Source: an uncultured Bacteroidales bacterium
GTDB lineage: Bacteria > Bacteroidota > Bacteroidia > Bacteroidales > Muribaculaceae
Direction: 5' to 3'
Assembly (NCBI GenBank): GCA_902760865.1
Contig: CACWID010000003.1
Span: forward strand, 1 to 64,000
DNA: 64,000 bases
Below are positions 41,707-51,424 of the stretch, piece by piece. The notes below the pieces were generated by a model that did not search any database, was not told where the DNA came from, and worked only from the letters and a program-made list of their open reading frames with translations. The stretch's first letter is position 1. Each line of letters begins with the position of its first letter. Made by a program: the position numbers and the translations under genes.

Positions 41707-44079
41707 ATGAATGAAGATTATCTGGAAAAGCTGAATGAGCAGCAGCGCGCCGCAGTCGAGTATTGTGACGGACCTCAACTGGTGATTGCCGGTGCAGGGT
41801 CGGGCAAGACGCGTGTGCTGACCTATAAAATCGTCCACCTGCTGCGACAGGGTTACGAGCCGTGGCGCATCATGGCGCTGACGTTCACCAACAAGGCTGC
41901 ACGTGAGATGCGTGAACGCATTGAGCCGCTGGCGGGACCCGAGGTGGCCGCCCAGCTGTGGATGGGTACGTTCCACTCCATCTTCTCACGCCTGCTGCGC
42001 CGCAACGCCGAACTCATCGGCTTCAAGCCTGACTTCACTATCTATGACCAGAGCGACTCACGCTCGCTCATCAAGCTCATTGTCAAGGATATGGGACTTG
42101 ATGACAAGGTCTATAAGCCCGCAACCATCCAGAACCAGATCAGCAATGCCAAGAATGCGCTGATTACCCCTGAGGACTACGCCCGCAACCAGGCCCTCAT
42201 CGATGCCGACCGCGATGCACAGCGCCCCGAGACCATCAACATCTACCGCGCCTACTGGAATCGTTGCCGCATCGCCGGAGCTATGGACTTTGACGACCTG
42301 TTGCTCTATACCAACATCCTGCTGCGTGACCACGAGGACGTGCTGGAGCGTTACCAGGAATTTTTCCGCTACATCCTTGTCGACGAGTATCAGGACACCA
42401 ACTTCTCGCAGCACCTCATCGTGCACCAGCTGAGCAAGAAGTACAACCGGCTGTGTGTCGTGGGCGATGATGCCCAGAGCATCTACAGCTTCCGTGGCGC
42501 CAACATCGACAACATCCTTAGGCTGCAACGGTTCTACCCCGACATCAAGACCTTCAAGCTGGAACGCAACTACCGCTCCACCCAGACCATCACCGATGCG
42601 GCGAACAGCCTCATCGAGAAAAACAAGGGACAGATTGCCAAGCACCTGTTCAGCAAGAATCAGGTGGGTGAACGCATCCCCGTGATACAGTGCTTCAGCG
42701 ACTACGAGGAGGCCTATGTCGTCGCCAATCAGATAGCAGCGCTCAAGGCACGTCAGGGCGACAGCTACGAGGACTATGCCGTTCTCTACCGCACCAACGC
42801 CCAGTCACGTGTGCTCGAAGAGGCCCTGAGCAACGGCGGTCGGCGAGACAAGCATGGCAATATGCGCAGCGCTATCCCCTACCGCATCTACGGCGGCCTG
42901 TCGTTCTATCAGCGCAAGGAAGTGAAGGATGCCATCTGCTACTTCAGGCTTGTCATCAACCCCGATGACGACGAGGCCTTGAGACGCGTGATCAATTACC
43001 CGACGCGCGGCATTGGCGACACCACGGTGGGCAAAATCAACCACTGCGCCAGCGAGAACGGGGTCAGCATGTGGCAAGTGATGAACGATGCCCAGCGATA
43101 CGGGCTGAATGTAAACCGCGGAACTCTGGCCAAGCTGGAAGGCTTTACGACCTTGATGAGCGGCTTGATAGAGCTCAATCAAGAAGGCAAAGACGCGCTG
43201 ACCGTTGCCCAGGAGACCATCCGCCGCACACACATCAAGAGCGTCCTCATGGGAGACAACACGCCCGAGAACATCAGCCGCATCGAGAACCTCGATGAGC
43301 TGATGAATGCCGTGAGCGACTTCCAGCAACTCAAGGAGGAGAGCGGCGACGAACATTACCAGATCGGCGATTTCCTGGCCGAGACCTCGCTACTGACTGA
43401 TCAGGACATGAATGACCCAGACGGGGAAAAAGTGACCCTAATGACGGTCCATGCCGCCAAGGGATTGGAGTTCCGCAACGTCATCATCGTCGGTGTGGAA
43501 GAGGATTTGTTCCCCAGTGCCATGAGCATGGACTCCATGTACCAGATTGAGGAAGAACGGCGACTGCTGTATGTTGCCATCACACGCGCCGAGGTGAACT
43601 GCATCATCACCTATGCCAAGTCGCGTTATCACAACGGCCAGACCAAAACCTGTGTGATGAGTCGGTTCTTGCGCGACATCGCTCCTGAGTACCTGCTGAT
43701 GGGCAGCACCAATTCGGCCCCGATGCCTCAGCGCAAGCGTTCCGTGAGCCGATGGGACGATGACCTGGACGAGCCGACTGAATGGAATAAGACGGCACCA
43801 CGCTCCGTCGGGGCAAAGCCGCGGTCCACCTCAAGGCCCACACCGCCCGCACGTCCCGTCTCTCCCACTCCGCCGCCACCAGCAGCCAGCAGCGGAAACT
43901 TCGCCATCCACACGGCTGACGAGTTGAGCGAGGGCTGTCAGATCCTGCATCAGCGCTTCGGCCGTGGCACGGTGACCCACATCGACACCAGCGGCAGCGA
44001 CGCCAAAATCGATGTCATGTTTACTGACGGCAATTCGCGCAAACTGCTATTGAAATTCGCTAAATTTGAAATATTGTAA
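41707..44079 (+). CDS. pcrA: UvrD/PcrA-type DNA helicase
   Basis: A superfamily 1 3'-5' helicase for repair and replication (790 residues). Q-motif LNEQQRAAVEY (9-19), Walker A GAGSGKT (29-35), motif II VDEYQDTNFSQ, motif III VVGDDAQSIYSFRGA, motif V VHAAKGLEF and motif VI RRLLYVAITRAE are all present. A Pro-rich linker (PPARPVSPTPPPPA) leads to a C-terminal Tudor-like segment (FGRGTVTHIDTS) as in PcrA. nspC starts six bases after it. Confidence 0.94.
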   Translation: MNEDYLEKLNEQQRAAVEYCDGPQLVIAGAGSGKTRVLTYKIVHLLRQGYEPWRIMALTFTNKAAREMRERIEPLAGPEVAAQLWMGTFHSIFSRLLRRNAELIGFKPDFTIYDQSDSRSLIKLIVKDMGLDDKVYKPATIQNQISNAKNALITPEDYARNQALIDADRDAQRPETINIYRAYWNRCRIAGAMDFDDLLLYTNILLRDHEDVLERYQEFFRYILVDEYQDTNFSQHLIVHQLSKKYNRLCVVGDDAQSIYSFRGANIDNILRLQRFYPDIKTFKLERNYRSTQTITDAANSLIEKNKGQIAKHLFSKNQVGERIPVIQCFSDYEEAYVVANQIAALKARQGDSYEDYAVLYRTNAQSRVLEEALSNGGRRDKHGNMRSAIPYRIYGGLSFYQRKEVKDAICYFRLVINPDDDEALRRVINYPTRGIGDTTVGKINHCASENGVSMWQVMNDAQRYGLNVNRGTLAKLEGFTTLMSGLIELNQEGKDALTVAQETIRRTHIKSVLMGDNTPENISRIENLDELMNAVSDFQQLKEESGDEHYQIGDFLAETSLLTDQDMNDPDGEKVTLMTVHAAKGLEFRNVIIVGVEEDLFPSAMSMDSMYQIEEERRLLYVAITRAEVNCIITYAKSRYHNGQTKTCVMSRFLRDIAPEYLLMGSTNSAPMPQRKRSVSRWDDDLDEPTEWNKTAPRSVGAKPRSTSRPTPPARPVSPTPPPPAASSGNFAIHTADELSEGCQILHQRFGRGTVTHIDTSGSDAKIDVMFTDGNSRKLLLKFAKFEIL

Positions 44080-44084
44080 GTGAT

Positions 44085-45227
44085 ATGGAATACAAGACGC
44101 CTTACTATATCGTGTATGAGGAAAAGTTGCGCCGCAACATCGAGTTGATTACCGGTGTCGCCCAGCGCACGGGTGTGGACATCATCATGGCCTTCAAGGC
44201 CAACGCGTTGTGGCGCACCTTCGACGTGTTCCGCGAGTACGGCATCGAGTCCACTGCCAGCTCGGTCAACGAGATGCTGCTGGCCATCGACGAACTCAAG
44301 TGCCGCACCCACACTTATTGCCCGGCCTATACCGACGAGACCATCGACGCCTATATCGCCGGCAGTTCTCACATCACGTTTAACTCCATAGAGCAGTATG
44401 AACGGTTTGCCGATCGCGTGAACCGTCACAATGCCGACTGGCCGGGAGAGCGGGTGAGCTGCGGCCTCAGGGTCAATCCCATGTGCTCAGTCATCGAGAC
44501 CGACATCTACAATCCATGCTGCCCGGGGTCACGTTTCGGCGTGCTGGCCAGTGACCTCAAGGAGTTGCCCGAGGGTATCGAGGGGTTCCATTTCCACGCT
44601 TTGTGCGAGAGCACGAGTTTTGATCTGGAGAAGGTACTGCTAGCCTTGAAGGAGCAGTTCGGGAAATACCTGCCGCGACTCAAGTGGCTCAACATGGGCG
44701 GCGGACACCTGATGACCCGTGAGGGCTATAACATCCGCCACCTGGAGCAGGTGCTGGGCGCGTTCCAGGGTGCCTACCCCAACCTGCAGCTCATTCTGGA
44801 GCCAGGAAGCGCCTGGTGCTGGCAGACGGGCGATCTCGAGGCCACGGTGGTCGATGTCGTGACCAACAGCGGCATCACGACAGCAATTACCGATGTGTCG
44901 TTTGCCTGCCACATGCCCGATTGCTTGGAGATGCCTTACAAACCCCGCATCACCCAAGCCCTCGATGAAGTGGACCCGTCAAAGCCCACCTACCGTATGG
45001 GCGGCAATTCGTGCCTGAGTGGGGACTATGTGGGAGACTGGAGCTTTGAGAAACCGTTGAAGCGCGGTGACCGGATTACCTTCGAGGACATGAACCACTA
45101 CACAACGGTGAAAACCAACATGTTTAATGGCATCCAGCATCCGGCAATCCTGTTCAAGCGGTTAGACGGCAGCATCGAGGTCCTGCGTGAATTTGACTAC
45201 ATCGACTACAAGACGAGAATGAGCTGA
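44085..45227 (+). CDS. nspC: Carboxynorspermidine decarboxylase NspC
   Basis: A PLP-dependent decarboxylase (380 residues) that makes norspermidine or spermidine from the carboxy precursor in the cytoplasm. The cofactor lysine is Lys38 in IIMAFKANALW. Other signatures: RVNPMCSVIETDIYNPCCPG, FHFHALCES and MGGGHL for the phosphate-binding region, and GGNSCLSGDYVGDW with the active-site Cys near the C-terminus. Length is normal. It starts six bases after pcrA, so the two probably share a transcript. The partner dehydrogenase (Lys1-like) is not in the window. Confidence 0.94.
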   Translation: MEYKTPYYIVYEEKLRRNIELITGVAQRTGVDIIMAFKANALWRTFDVFREYGIESTASSVNEMLLAIDELKCRTHTYCPAYTDETIDAYIAGSSHITFNSIEQYERFADRVNRHNADWPGERVSCGLRVNPMCSVIETDIYNPCCPGSRFGVLASDLKELPEGIEGFHFHALCESTSFDLEKVLLALKEQFGKYLPRLKWLNMGGGHLMTREGYNIRHLEQVLGAFQGAYPNLQLILEPGSAWCWQTGDLEATVVDVVTNSGITTAITDVSFACHMPDCLEMPYKPRITQALDEVDPSKPTYRMGGNSCLSGDYVGDWSFEKPLKRGDRITFEDMNHYTTVKTNMFNGIQHPAILFKRLDGSIEVLREFDYIDYKTRMS

Positions 45228-45250
45228 AGCTTAATGCCCATCAATATTAA

Positions 45251-45280
45251 TAAACACGAATGACCATGAATGATCATAAA
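45251..45280 (+). repeat. Left arm of 30-bp inverted repeat flanking the GxxExxY gene
   Basis: This arm pairs with 45759-45788 at 28 of 30 positions. The arms enclose exactly one gene and very little else. A further degraded relative of the arm lies around 45800-45835. Confidence 0.8.
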
Positions 45281-45293
45281 TAATTTATTATGA

Positions 45294-45737
45294 CTATTTC
45301 TCTTCAGCGACATGTACAATATTCATGTCCTTGTCCAAGAGGTAACATTCATTGGTTACTGCGTCTAAGCCGTATCGTTCGCCTTGAAGCCTTGGCTGGC
45401 CAAAGTTGATCAGAATGCCAATAGGCTTTCTTGTTATTCTCATGTAATTAAACAGCTGGGCGCGATGTGCTGGAATCAGACTGCTCACTGACTTCAATTC
45501 GACGATGACATCATTGCCAACCACAATATCCATTTGATAGTGTTTTTCCATCTTGTGGTTCTTGTAGTAACAGGGGACAGACTTGAGCGTCTCATGTTGG
45601 ATGTCCTGATCTTGTAATTCAAGATGCATTGCTTCATTATAAACGGGTTCCAGTAATCCCCAATTAAGTTCACTGTGAACTTCCATCGCAGCACCAATAG
45701 TTTTATAAACTATTAATTTATATTTCTTAAAGTCCAT
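45294..45737 (-). CDS. GxxExxY protein (PD-(D/E)xK nuclease-like)
   Basis: A 147-residue protein of the GxxExxY family (TIGR04256). The motif is GLLEPVY (Gly27, Glu30, Tyr33). A PD-(D/E)xK-like core follows: Asp70 in YQMDIVVG and Glu80-Leu-Lys82 in VIVELKSV. Family function is unknown; a nuclease is inferred. I start at the ATG at 45737 (MDFKKYKL); an upstream ATG at 45779 would translate part of the flanking inverted repeat. The gene is enclosed between 30-base inverted repeats, a layout suggesting a mobile or palindrome-associated cassette. Confidence 0.85.
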   Translation of the reverse strand: MDFKKYKLIVYKTIGAAMEVHSELNWGLLEPVYNEAMHLELQDQDIQHETLKSVPCYYKNHKMEKHYQMDIVVGNDVIVELKSVSSLIPAHRAQLFNYMRITRKPIGILINFGQPRLQGERYGLDAVTNECYLLDKDMNIVHVAEEK

Positions 45738-45758
45738 AATAATGCGCCCATTTTTATA

Positions 45759-45788
45759 TTTATGATCATTCATGAACATTCGTGTTTA
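45759..45788 (-). repeat. Right arm of 30-bp inverted repeat flanking the GxxExxY gene
   Basis: Complement of 45251-45280 with two mismatches. It lies just upstream of the chosen GxxExxY start codon, so it may also affect that gene's expression. Confidence 0.8.
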
Positions 45789-45838
45789 TAACAGTTGCAG
45801 GCTATTATAAACATCCATGAAAATTAATGATGATTTTA

Positions 45839-47116
45839 TTACTTGCCGGAGTAGACGGTGCCGTAGCCGACGAGGCGGTCATAGCGCTCGCCCATGGGAC
45901 GGTCATAGACCATGACGAGGTACTCGTTGACCGTCTCGTAGTGGTCGCCCTCGATGCGACCTGTCTGGCCGACGGAGGTGCCGTCGGGTACCCAGAGGTA
46001 CATATAGTTATAGGCGCCCTGTTTGAGCAGGAGTTCCGTAGTGTATAAGCCGCTGGAAGCATCATACTTCATCATGGCCTGCGTTGCCGGGTAACCATTG
46101 AGGAACTCACCGTAGAGCCACACATTGCCGCCATTCAATTTGCCTCCAGTGTCTAGCGTGAAGTGGGTAATCATGTAGTCTGCCTCCAGGAAGTTCTCGC
46201 CGTAGGCCTCGGCATTGCGGATGGTAAACCGCCCGAATTGGGTCTTGTCATAGAGATACTGGATTTCATTGCGAGGTTCATCGGTCATCAGCACGGCATG
46301 GTACATCGGCTCATAGTAGCGGATAGCCTTCACACCCATGTTGATGTTGTGCGCATTGACGGTCTCAAAACGGCGGAACTCATTGCCGGCCGGGAAAATG
46401 AGGTCGCGGTTATGGTCGTAGGTCACATAGTCCACACCTACCATCATGGGGCGCTTAACGACGACCGCATTGTCCATACGGGAATTCTGATAGACGATGC
46501 AAGTAAATTCGCTATAGGGGTCCTTGATCTGATTGGGCTTGTAGCGTACGTCGAACGACACTTGCTGGAAGCGGTTGTTGTATTCAACATCCGTCCTGGA
46601 AGTCACCCTCGGAAAAACGTTCACCTTGCCTTCACAGACCGAAAACCGTGTCTGAAACAATATCTTATCGGGGTCGTCCTGCTCATAGACGCTGAGCAGG
46701 TAATTGCCGCTCACCAGCAGTTCCATGTCCTGATTGGGAAGCACGAACTGGTAATTGTAGTAATGGACATAGGTGGCCTCGCTCTGAGCATAGTCGTCAA
46801 TGTCGGCATAGTTGAAGCCGCTGACGTACTCGCTCTCGACCAGTTGGGACGGTTGCCAGTCGGCGTTGCAATGGGTGACGCTGTAGCGCAGGTAGTGCAC
46901 GTCGTAGCCCAGGTAGTCAAAATTGACGATGAGCCGGTCTTCGCCATCCAGCATTATCACCGGAGGAATGTACATATTGTTCTCGAGGGACACCTTGAGG
47001 GAACGCACGTTGTTGTCGAACACGTGCGGACGGGTGTCCACCACACCCTGAGCCATGGCCGTCATCACCATCAGGCAGCAAGGCACTATCACTGCATTTC
47101 TAATCCATTTATTCAT
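45839..47116 (-). CDS. DUF5103 protein, type IX secretion plug-like
   Basis: A 425-residue exported beta-rich protein with a signal peptide (CCLMVMTAMAQG, cut near residue 22). It matches DUF5103, whose Flavobacterium member was seen plugging the SprA translocon of type IX secretion; that link is knowledge of the family, not visible here. Typical blocks are NVRSLKVSLENN, VNFDYLGYDVHYLRYSVTHCNADW and GAYNYMYLWVPDG. I use the ATG at 47116 (MNKWIRNAV); one four codons upstream is also possible. No other secretion gene is adjacent. Confidence 0.85.
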   Translation of the reverse strand: MNKWIRNAVIVPCCLMVMTAMAQGVVDTRPHVFDNNVRSLKVSLENNMYIPPVIMLDGEDRLIVNFDYLGYDVHYLRYSVTHCNADWQPSQLVESEYVSGFNYADIDDYAQSEATYVHYYNYQFVLPNQDMELLVSGNYLLSVYEQDDPDKILFQTRFSVCEGKVNVFPRVTSRTDVEYNNRFQQVSFDVRYKPNQIKDPYSEFTCIVYQNSRMDNAVVVKRPMMVGVDYVTYDHNRDLIFPAGNEFRRFETVNAHNINMGVKAIRYYEPMYHAVLMTDEPRNEIQYLYDKTQFGRFTIRNAEAYGENFLEADYMITHFTLDTGGKLNGGNVWLYGEFLNGYPATQAMMKYDASSGLYTTELLLKQGAYNYMYLWVPDGTSVGQTGRIEGDHYETVNEYLVMVYDRPMGERYDRLVGYGTVYSGK

Positions 47117-47178
47117 AGTGAGTAGCATTTATTCCCTTCTTTGACAATTATTTGACCCGATGGTTTAACCCGACTGGT

Positions 47179-48150
47179 TTATCTCAGGAGCAGATAGACA
47201 GTGTAGGCCACATAGGCGGCCAAAAAGATAAAGCCCTCAATGCGGTCGAACTTGTTTTTCTTGAACGTGAAGATCACGACAAACAACATCAATGTCGCCA
47301 ACAGCATCACCGAATAGTCCCAGATGATGATGTCAACAAGGGCCAGAGACTTTACGGTGGAAGCCGTACCAAGAATGAACATCAGGTTGAACAGGTTGCT
47401 GCCGATGACATTACCCAACGCCAATTGGGGATTATTCTTGCTGGCAGCGATGATAGCCGTCACCAACTCGGGCAATGAGGTGCCCACGGCGACGATGGTG
47501 ATGGCGATAACCGCCTCGCTCATGCCCCATGCGCGCGCCAGGTTCTTGGCACTGTCCAGGAAGAGGTTGCCGCCGAAGATCAATGCCACCAGCGAGACGA
47601 CGGCGATAGTCCAGAGGAGCCACGGGCTCTTTCCCGCGAGCGAGGATTTGGCCTCCTCATCAGCATCTTCGAGAGCCTTCTTGGGGTCCTTGCCCTTCTG
47701 GACAATCACCCAACACATATACCCGACAAAGATGACAAGCAGCAGGATGCCGTCTATGGTGCTGAGCATGTTCTTATTGCCAGGGAATATTGCATCATTG
47801 GCCAATAGCATGACCAGAATCGTGGCAACGATCAAAAACGGGATGTCGCGATAACGCTGCAGCCGTTCGATGGGGAACGGGCAGATAGCAGCCGTGACAC
47901 CCAGTATCAGAAAGATATTGGCGATATTAGATCCAATGACATTTCCCATGGCAATGTCTCCGCTGTTGCTTAAGGCCGAAGAGATGGAGACAAACAACTC
48001 AGGGGCACTCGTGCCGATGCCCACAATAGTCAAGCCGATGATGAAATTAGAGATTTTGGCACGCTGGGCAATGGCGACAGACGAATCCACAAGATAATTA
48101 GCGGCCAGCAGCAGCACGCCCAACCCGACGACAAGCAATAAATAATCCAT
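47179..48150 (-). CDS. Calcium/sodium antiporter, YrbG-like (CaCA family)
   Basis: A 323-residue inner-membrane exchanger with about ten transmembrane segments in two inverted halves. The two signature alpha repeats are IVGIGTSAPELFVSISSA and VAVGTSLPELVTAIIAAS, each with the ion-binding Glu. A charged cytoplasmic loop (KGKDPKKALEDADEEAKSS) separates the halves. I start at the ATG at 48150 (MDYLLLVVG), because a longer start would run into the alaS terminator stem. Confidence 0.93.
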   Translation of the reverse strand: MDYLLLVVGLGVLLLAANYLVDSSVAIAQRAKISNFIIGLTIVGIGTSAPELFVSISSALSNSGDIAMGNVIGSNIANIFLILGVTAAICPFPIERLQRYRDIPFLIVATILVMLLANDAIFPGNKNMLSTIDGILLLVIFVGYMCWVIVQKGKDPKKALEDADEEAKSSLAGKSPWLLWTIAVVSLVALIFGGNLFLDSAKNLARAWGMSEAVIAITIVAVGTSLPELVTAIIAASKNNPQLALGNVIGSNLFNLMFILGTASTVKSLALVDIIIWDYSVMLLATLMLFVVIFTFKKNKFDRIEGFIFLAAYVAYTVYLLLR

Positions 48151-48167
48151 TACAAGTAATGATATTG

Positions 48168-48202
48168 ATAAAAACACCGCACCCCGGCAACCCGAGGTGC
48201 GG
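48168..48202 (-). terminator. Intrinsic terminator of alaS
   Basis: On the minus strand a GC-rich 11-base stem with a short loop (48177-48202) is followed by a T run (A run on plus at 48169-48174). It falls between the alaS stop and the antiporter start, so the antiporter gene needs its own promoter or read-through. Confidence 0.88.
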
Positions 48203-48217
48203 CAGAATCTTCTATAA

Positions 48218-50836
48218 TTATGACTTCAAAGCATCACGCATCGCAATCAAGGCATCCTCAAGGCCCTGGGGATTGCGACCTCCGGCCTGGGCAAAATGGG
48301 GCTGTCCGCCACCACCGCCCTGGATGCACTTGGCTGCACCACGCACGATGTTGCCGGCGTTCTTGCCAGCCTTGACAAGGTCCTCGCTCAGCATCACGGT
48401 TAGCATCGGCTTTCCTTCATACTCGGTAGCAGCGAGGAAAGCGGTAGCCGTGGGACAGTCGGCCTTGATAGCCAGAGCCACACCCTTGACCACATCTGGC
48501 AGTCGGTTGCCCGTGAGCATGATGACGTTAATGCCGTTCATTTCCTTGCCCTCATTCATGAGCTGCTTGGCAAGGATGGCGATGCGCTGCTTCATGAAGT
48601 CATCGACCTGTTTCTTGAGGTCGGCGTTCTCGGCGAGCGAGCGCTGCAGGGCAGCGATGGCATCGGGAGCATTGTTGAGCATCTCCTTGATGTGACCCAA
48701 GGTGTCCTGGATGTTATCGAGCATCTCCTCAACATTGGCACCGGTCACAGCCTCGATGCGGCGGATGCCGGCGGCAATACTGCTCTCGCTGACGATACGC
48801 ACCATACCGATGTTACCCGTATTGGGCACGTGGGTACCACCACACAACTCTACCGAATCGCCGTACTTGATGACACGAACGCGGTCACCGTACTTCTCGC
48901 CGAACAGAGCCATGGCTCCCATCTGGCGGGCCTCATCGATAGGCATCTCACGATGCTCCTCACGCGGAATGGCAGTGCGGATCATCTTGTTGGCGAGGTG
49001 CTCGACTTGACGAATCTCCTCGGGAGTCACCTTGCGGAAGTGCGAGAAGTCGAAACGCAACGAGACGGGATCGACATAGGAGCCCTTCTGCTCAACATGC
49101 GTGCCCAGCACTTGACGCAGGGCGGCATGCAGCAGGTGGGTCGCCGTGTGGTTGCACTCGGTAGCATGGCGGGCGTTCAGGTCGATAGCGGCATGCAAGG
49201 TGGCATTGACATCACTCGGCAACTTGGCCGTGATGTGAACGGGCAGGTTGTTCTCGCGCTTGGTATCGGTCACCTCGACGACCTCGTCACCCAGCGTGAG
49301 GGAACCGCGGTCGCCCACCTGGCCACCCATCTCGGCATAGAACGGAGTGCGGTCAAGCACGATCTGGTAGAAGGATTTGTTCTTCTGGGTCACCTTGCGG
49401 TAACGCAGGATGTTCACGTCACACTCGGTAAGGTCATAACCCACAAACTCGGTCACGCCGTCCTTGAGTTCAACCCAATCGGTAGCCTCGACTGCAGCGG
49501 CATTGCGGGCGCGCTGTTTCTGCTTCTGCATCTCGACATTGAATTCCTCCTCGTTGACGGTCATGCCGTTCTCACGCAGGATGAGTTCCGTCAGGTCAAG
49601 CGGGAAACCGAAGGTGTCATAGAGCGTGAACGCCTCCTTGCCATCGACAACGGTCTTGCCGGCAGCCTTGGTGTCGGCAATGACTTTCTCGATGAGCTTC
49701 ATACCCGTATCAAGTGTGCGCAGGAAGGCATCTTCTTCCTCCTTGGTCACATGCTTGATCAGGTCGGCCTGAGCCTTAATTTCGGGATAAGCATCGCCCA
49801 TGTTGTCGATGAGCGTGTCGATGAGCCGATACATGAAGGCTTCCTTGAAGCCCAGGAAGGTGTAGCCGTAGCGAACGGCACGGCGCAGGATGCGGCGGAT
49901 CACGTAACCGGCCTTGGCATTGCTGGGCAGCTGACCGTCGGCCACCGAGAATGCGATGGTCCTCACATGGTCGGCCACAACGCGCATGGCGATGTCCACG
50001 TCCTTGTTGTCACCATATTTCTTGCCGCACATCTCGCCCAGCTTGCCGATAAGGGGCTGGAAGACGTCGGTGTCATAGTTGGATTTCTTACCCTGCAGGG
50101 CCATGCACAGGCGCTCCAGTCCCATGCCGGTGTCAATGACCTTGTTGGGCAGCGGTTCGAGCGAACCGTCCACTTTTCGGTTATACTGCATGAACACGAG
50201 GTTCCAGATCTCAATCACCAGCGGGTTGTCCTTGTTGACCAGCGAGGCACCGGGCACGGTAGCCTTCTCCTCCTCGCTGCGCAGGTCGATATGAATCTCG
50301 CTGCAGGGGCCGCAGGGGCCGGTATCGCCCATTTCCCAGAAGTTGTCATGGGCATTGCCATTGAGGATGTGGTCCTTGGGCAGATGGGCCTCCCAAAATG
50401 TAGCGGCCTCATCATCGCGGCTCACGCCGATGCTGTCGTCACCCTCAAAGACGGTGGCATAAAGATTCTTGGGATCCAGACCATAGACATTGACCAGCAA
50501 GTCCCATGCCCAGTCGATGGCCTCATGCTTGAAATAGTCGCCGAACGACCAGTTGCCCAGCATCTCGAACATCGTGTGATGGTAGGTGTCATGACCGACC
50601 TCCTCGAGGTCGTTGTGCTTGCCGCTCACACGGAGGCACTTCTGGGAATCGGCGACACGGCGCCACTGAGCATCTTTATTGCCAAGGATGATGTCCTTGA
50701 ACTGGTTCATACCGGCATTGGTGAACATGAGGGTGGGATCGTCCTTGATGACCATCGGAGCCGAGGGCACAATGTGGTGGCCACGCTCCTCAAAGTAACG
50801 CTTGAACGTCTCTCGAATTTCTTTTGCAGTAAGCAT
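48218..50836 (-). CDS. alaS: Alanine--tRNA ligase
   Basis: Charges tRNA-Ala and edits mischarged Ser/Gly (872 residues, normal length). The class II catalytic core starts [20 protein letters not shown], with [13 protein letters not shown] and the [10 protein letters not shown] block. The editing domain has the metal-binding HxxxH in [11 protein letters not shown] and the [10 protein letters not shown] motif. The C-terminal C-Ala domain ends with the Gly-rich block [14 protein letters not shown]. Its promoter is part of a palindrome shared with the MerR-type gene. Confidence 0.96.
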   Translation of the reverse strand: MLTAKEIRETFKRYFEERGHHIVPSAPMVIKDDPTLMFTNAGMNQFKDIILGNKDAQWRRVADSQKCLRVSGKHNDLEEVGHDTYHHTMFEMLGNWSFGDYFKHEAIDWAWDLLVNVYGLDPKNLYATVFEGDDSIGVSRDDEAATFWEAHLPKDHILNGNAHDNFWEMGDTGPCGPCSEIHIDLRSEEEKATVPGASLVNKDNPLVIEIWNLVFMQYNRKVDGSLEPLPNKVIDTGMGLERLCMALQGKKSNYDTDVFQPLIGKLGEMCGKKYGDNKDVDIAMRVVADHVRTIAFSVADGQLPSNAKAGYVIRRILRRAVRYGYTFLGFKEAFMYRLIDTLIDNMGDAYPEIKAQADLIKHVTKEEEDAFLRTLDTGMKLIEKVIADTKAAGKTVVDGKEAFTLYDTFGFPLDLTELILRENGMTVNEEEFNVEMQKQKQRARNAAAVEATDWVELKDGVTEFVGYDLTECDVNILRYRKVTQKNKSFYQIVLDRTPFYAEMGGQVGDRGSLTLGDEVVEVTDTKRENNLPVHITAKLPSDVNATLHAAIDLNARHATECNHTATHLLHAALRQVLGTHVEQKGSYVDPVSLRFDFSHFRKVTPEEIRQVEHLANKMIRTAIPREEHREMPIDEARQMGAMALFGEKYGDRVRVIKYGDSVELCGGTHVPNTGNIGMVRIVSESSIAAGIRRIEAVTGANVEEMLDNIQDTLGHIKEMLNNAPDAIAALQRSLAENADLKKQVDDFMKQRIAILAKQLMNEGKEMNGINVIMLTGNRLPDVVKGVALAIKADCPTATAFLAATEYEGKPMLTVMLSEDLVKAGKNAGNIVRGAAKCIQGGGGGQPHFAQAGGRNPQGLEDALIAMRDALKS

Positions 50837-50898
50837 ACTTTCTTTATCTTAATTTATTATAAATGTTCCTGTTCTGTTGCAGAGTCTAAACTTTTTGT

Positions 50899-50935
50899 TT
50901 ACCTTTGCAGTGTTGTTATTAACCTGCAAAGGTAA
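50899..50935. promoter_or_regulatory. Face-to-face promoters in a 12-bp inverted repeat between alaS and merR-type gene
   Basis: Perfect arms (50899-50910 and 50924-50935) each contain TACCTTTG: plus strand at 50900-50907 for the MerR-type gene, minus strand at 50927-50934 for alaS. Poor -33 boxes (GTTG 50876-50879; CTTG on minus 50955-50958) sit 20 bases away. The transcripts would overlap by about ten bases at their 5' ends, and the palindrome is a plausible MerR-type operator. Confidence 0.65.
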
Positions 50936-50961
50936 TTATTTCTGTTAATTTGTGCAAGACC

Positions 50962-51318
50962 ATGCGAGAACTGGACAAAAAATTCTATAAAATCGGAGAC
51001 GTTTCAGAGATTCTGGGCATCCCCGAATCGACCCTTCGTTACTGGGAATCACAGTTCACGATTATACGCCCCAAGCGCAATAAGAAGAACATCCGTTTCT
51101 ACACCCCCAATGACATCGAGATCATCAGCAAGGTCTATTACCTGGTGAAGGAGAAGGGGTTGAAGCTGGATGCCGCTCAAGCACAGATTCGTCACAATCG
51201 CGACGGCGTGGACAAGCGCTTTGACGCCATCGAACAACTCAAAGACATCAAGGAACAGCTCATCGCCTTCCAAAACGCACTCGATCAGCTGTTCCCCGAC
51301 GCTCCCGCTTCCAAGTAA
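50962..51318 (+). CDS. MerR-family transcription regulator
   Basis: A 118-residue regulator with an N-terminal MerR winged helix (FYKIGDVSEILGIPESTLRY, then WESQF and NIRFYTPNDIEII) and a helical dimerisation segment (about 75-112). No metal-binding cysteines and no large effector domain, so its signal is unknown. I start at the ATG at 50962 (MRELDKKFYK). It faces away from alaS and shares the palindromic promoter region, so it may regulate itself and alaS. Confidence 0.9.
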   Translation: MRELDKKFYKIGDVSEILGIPESTLRYWESQFTIIRPKRNKKNIRFYTPNDIEIISKVYYLVKEKGLKLDAAQAQIRHNRDGVDKRFDAIEQLKDIKEQLIAFQNALDQLFPDAPASK

Positions 51319-51338
51319 GCCGGAGTATTACCATACAA

Positions 51339-51385
51339 CAAATGAGGGCTGCCACCCGTTGCTGGGCCAGCCCTCATTTGTTTTT
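51339..51385 (+). terminator. Intrinsic terminator of the MerR-type gene
   Basis: Thirteen-base perfect arms (51339-51351 and 51368-51380) are followed by five T residues. Confidence 0.88.
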
Positions 51386-51424
51386 CCGGTATTCACAGCG
51401 TTTATTCAACTAGCACTGAAACAA

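Noticed and set aside
48692-50935. A 747-codon open frame opposite alaS
   Set aside because: Antisense shadow of a complete alanyl-tRNA synthetase; its composition follows from the codon bias of the opposite strand.
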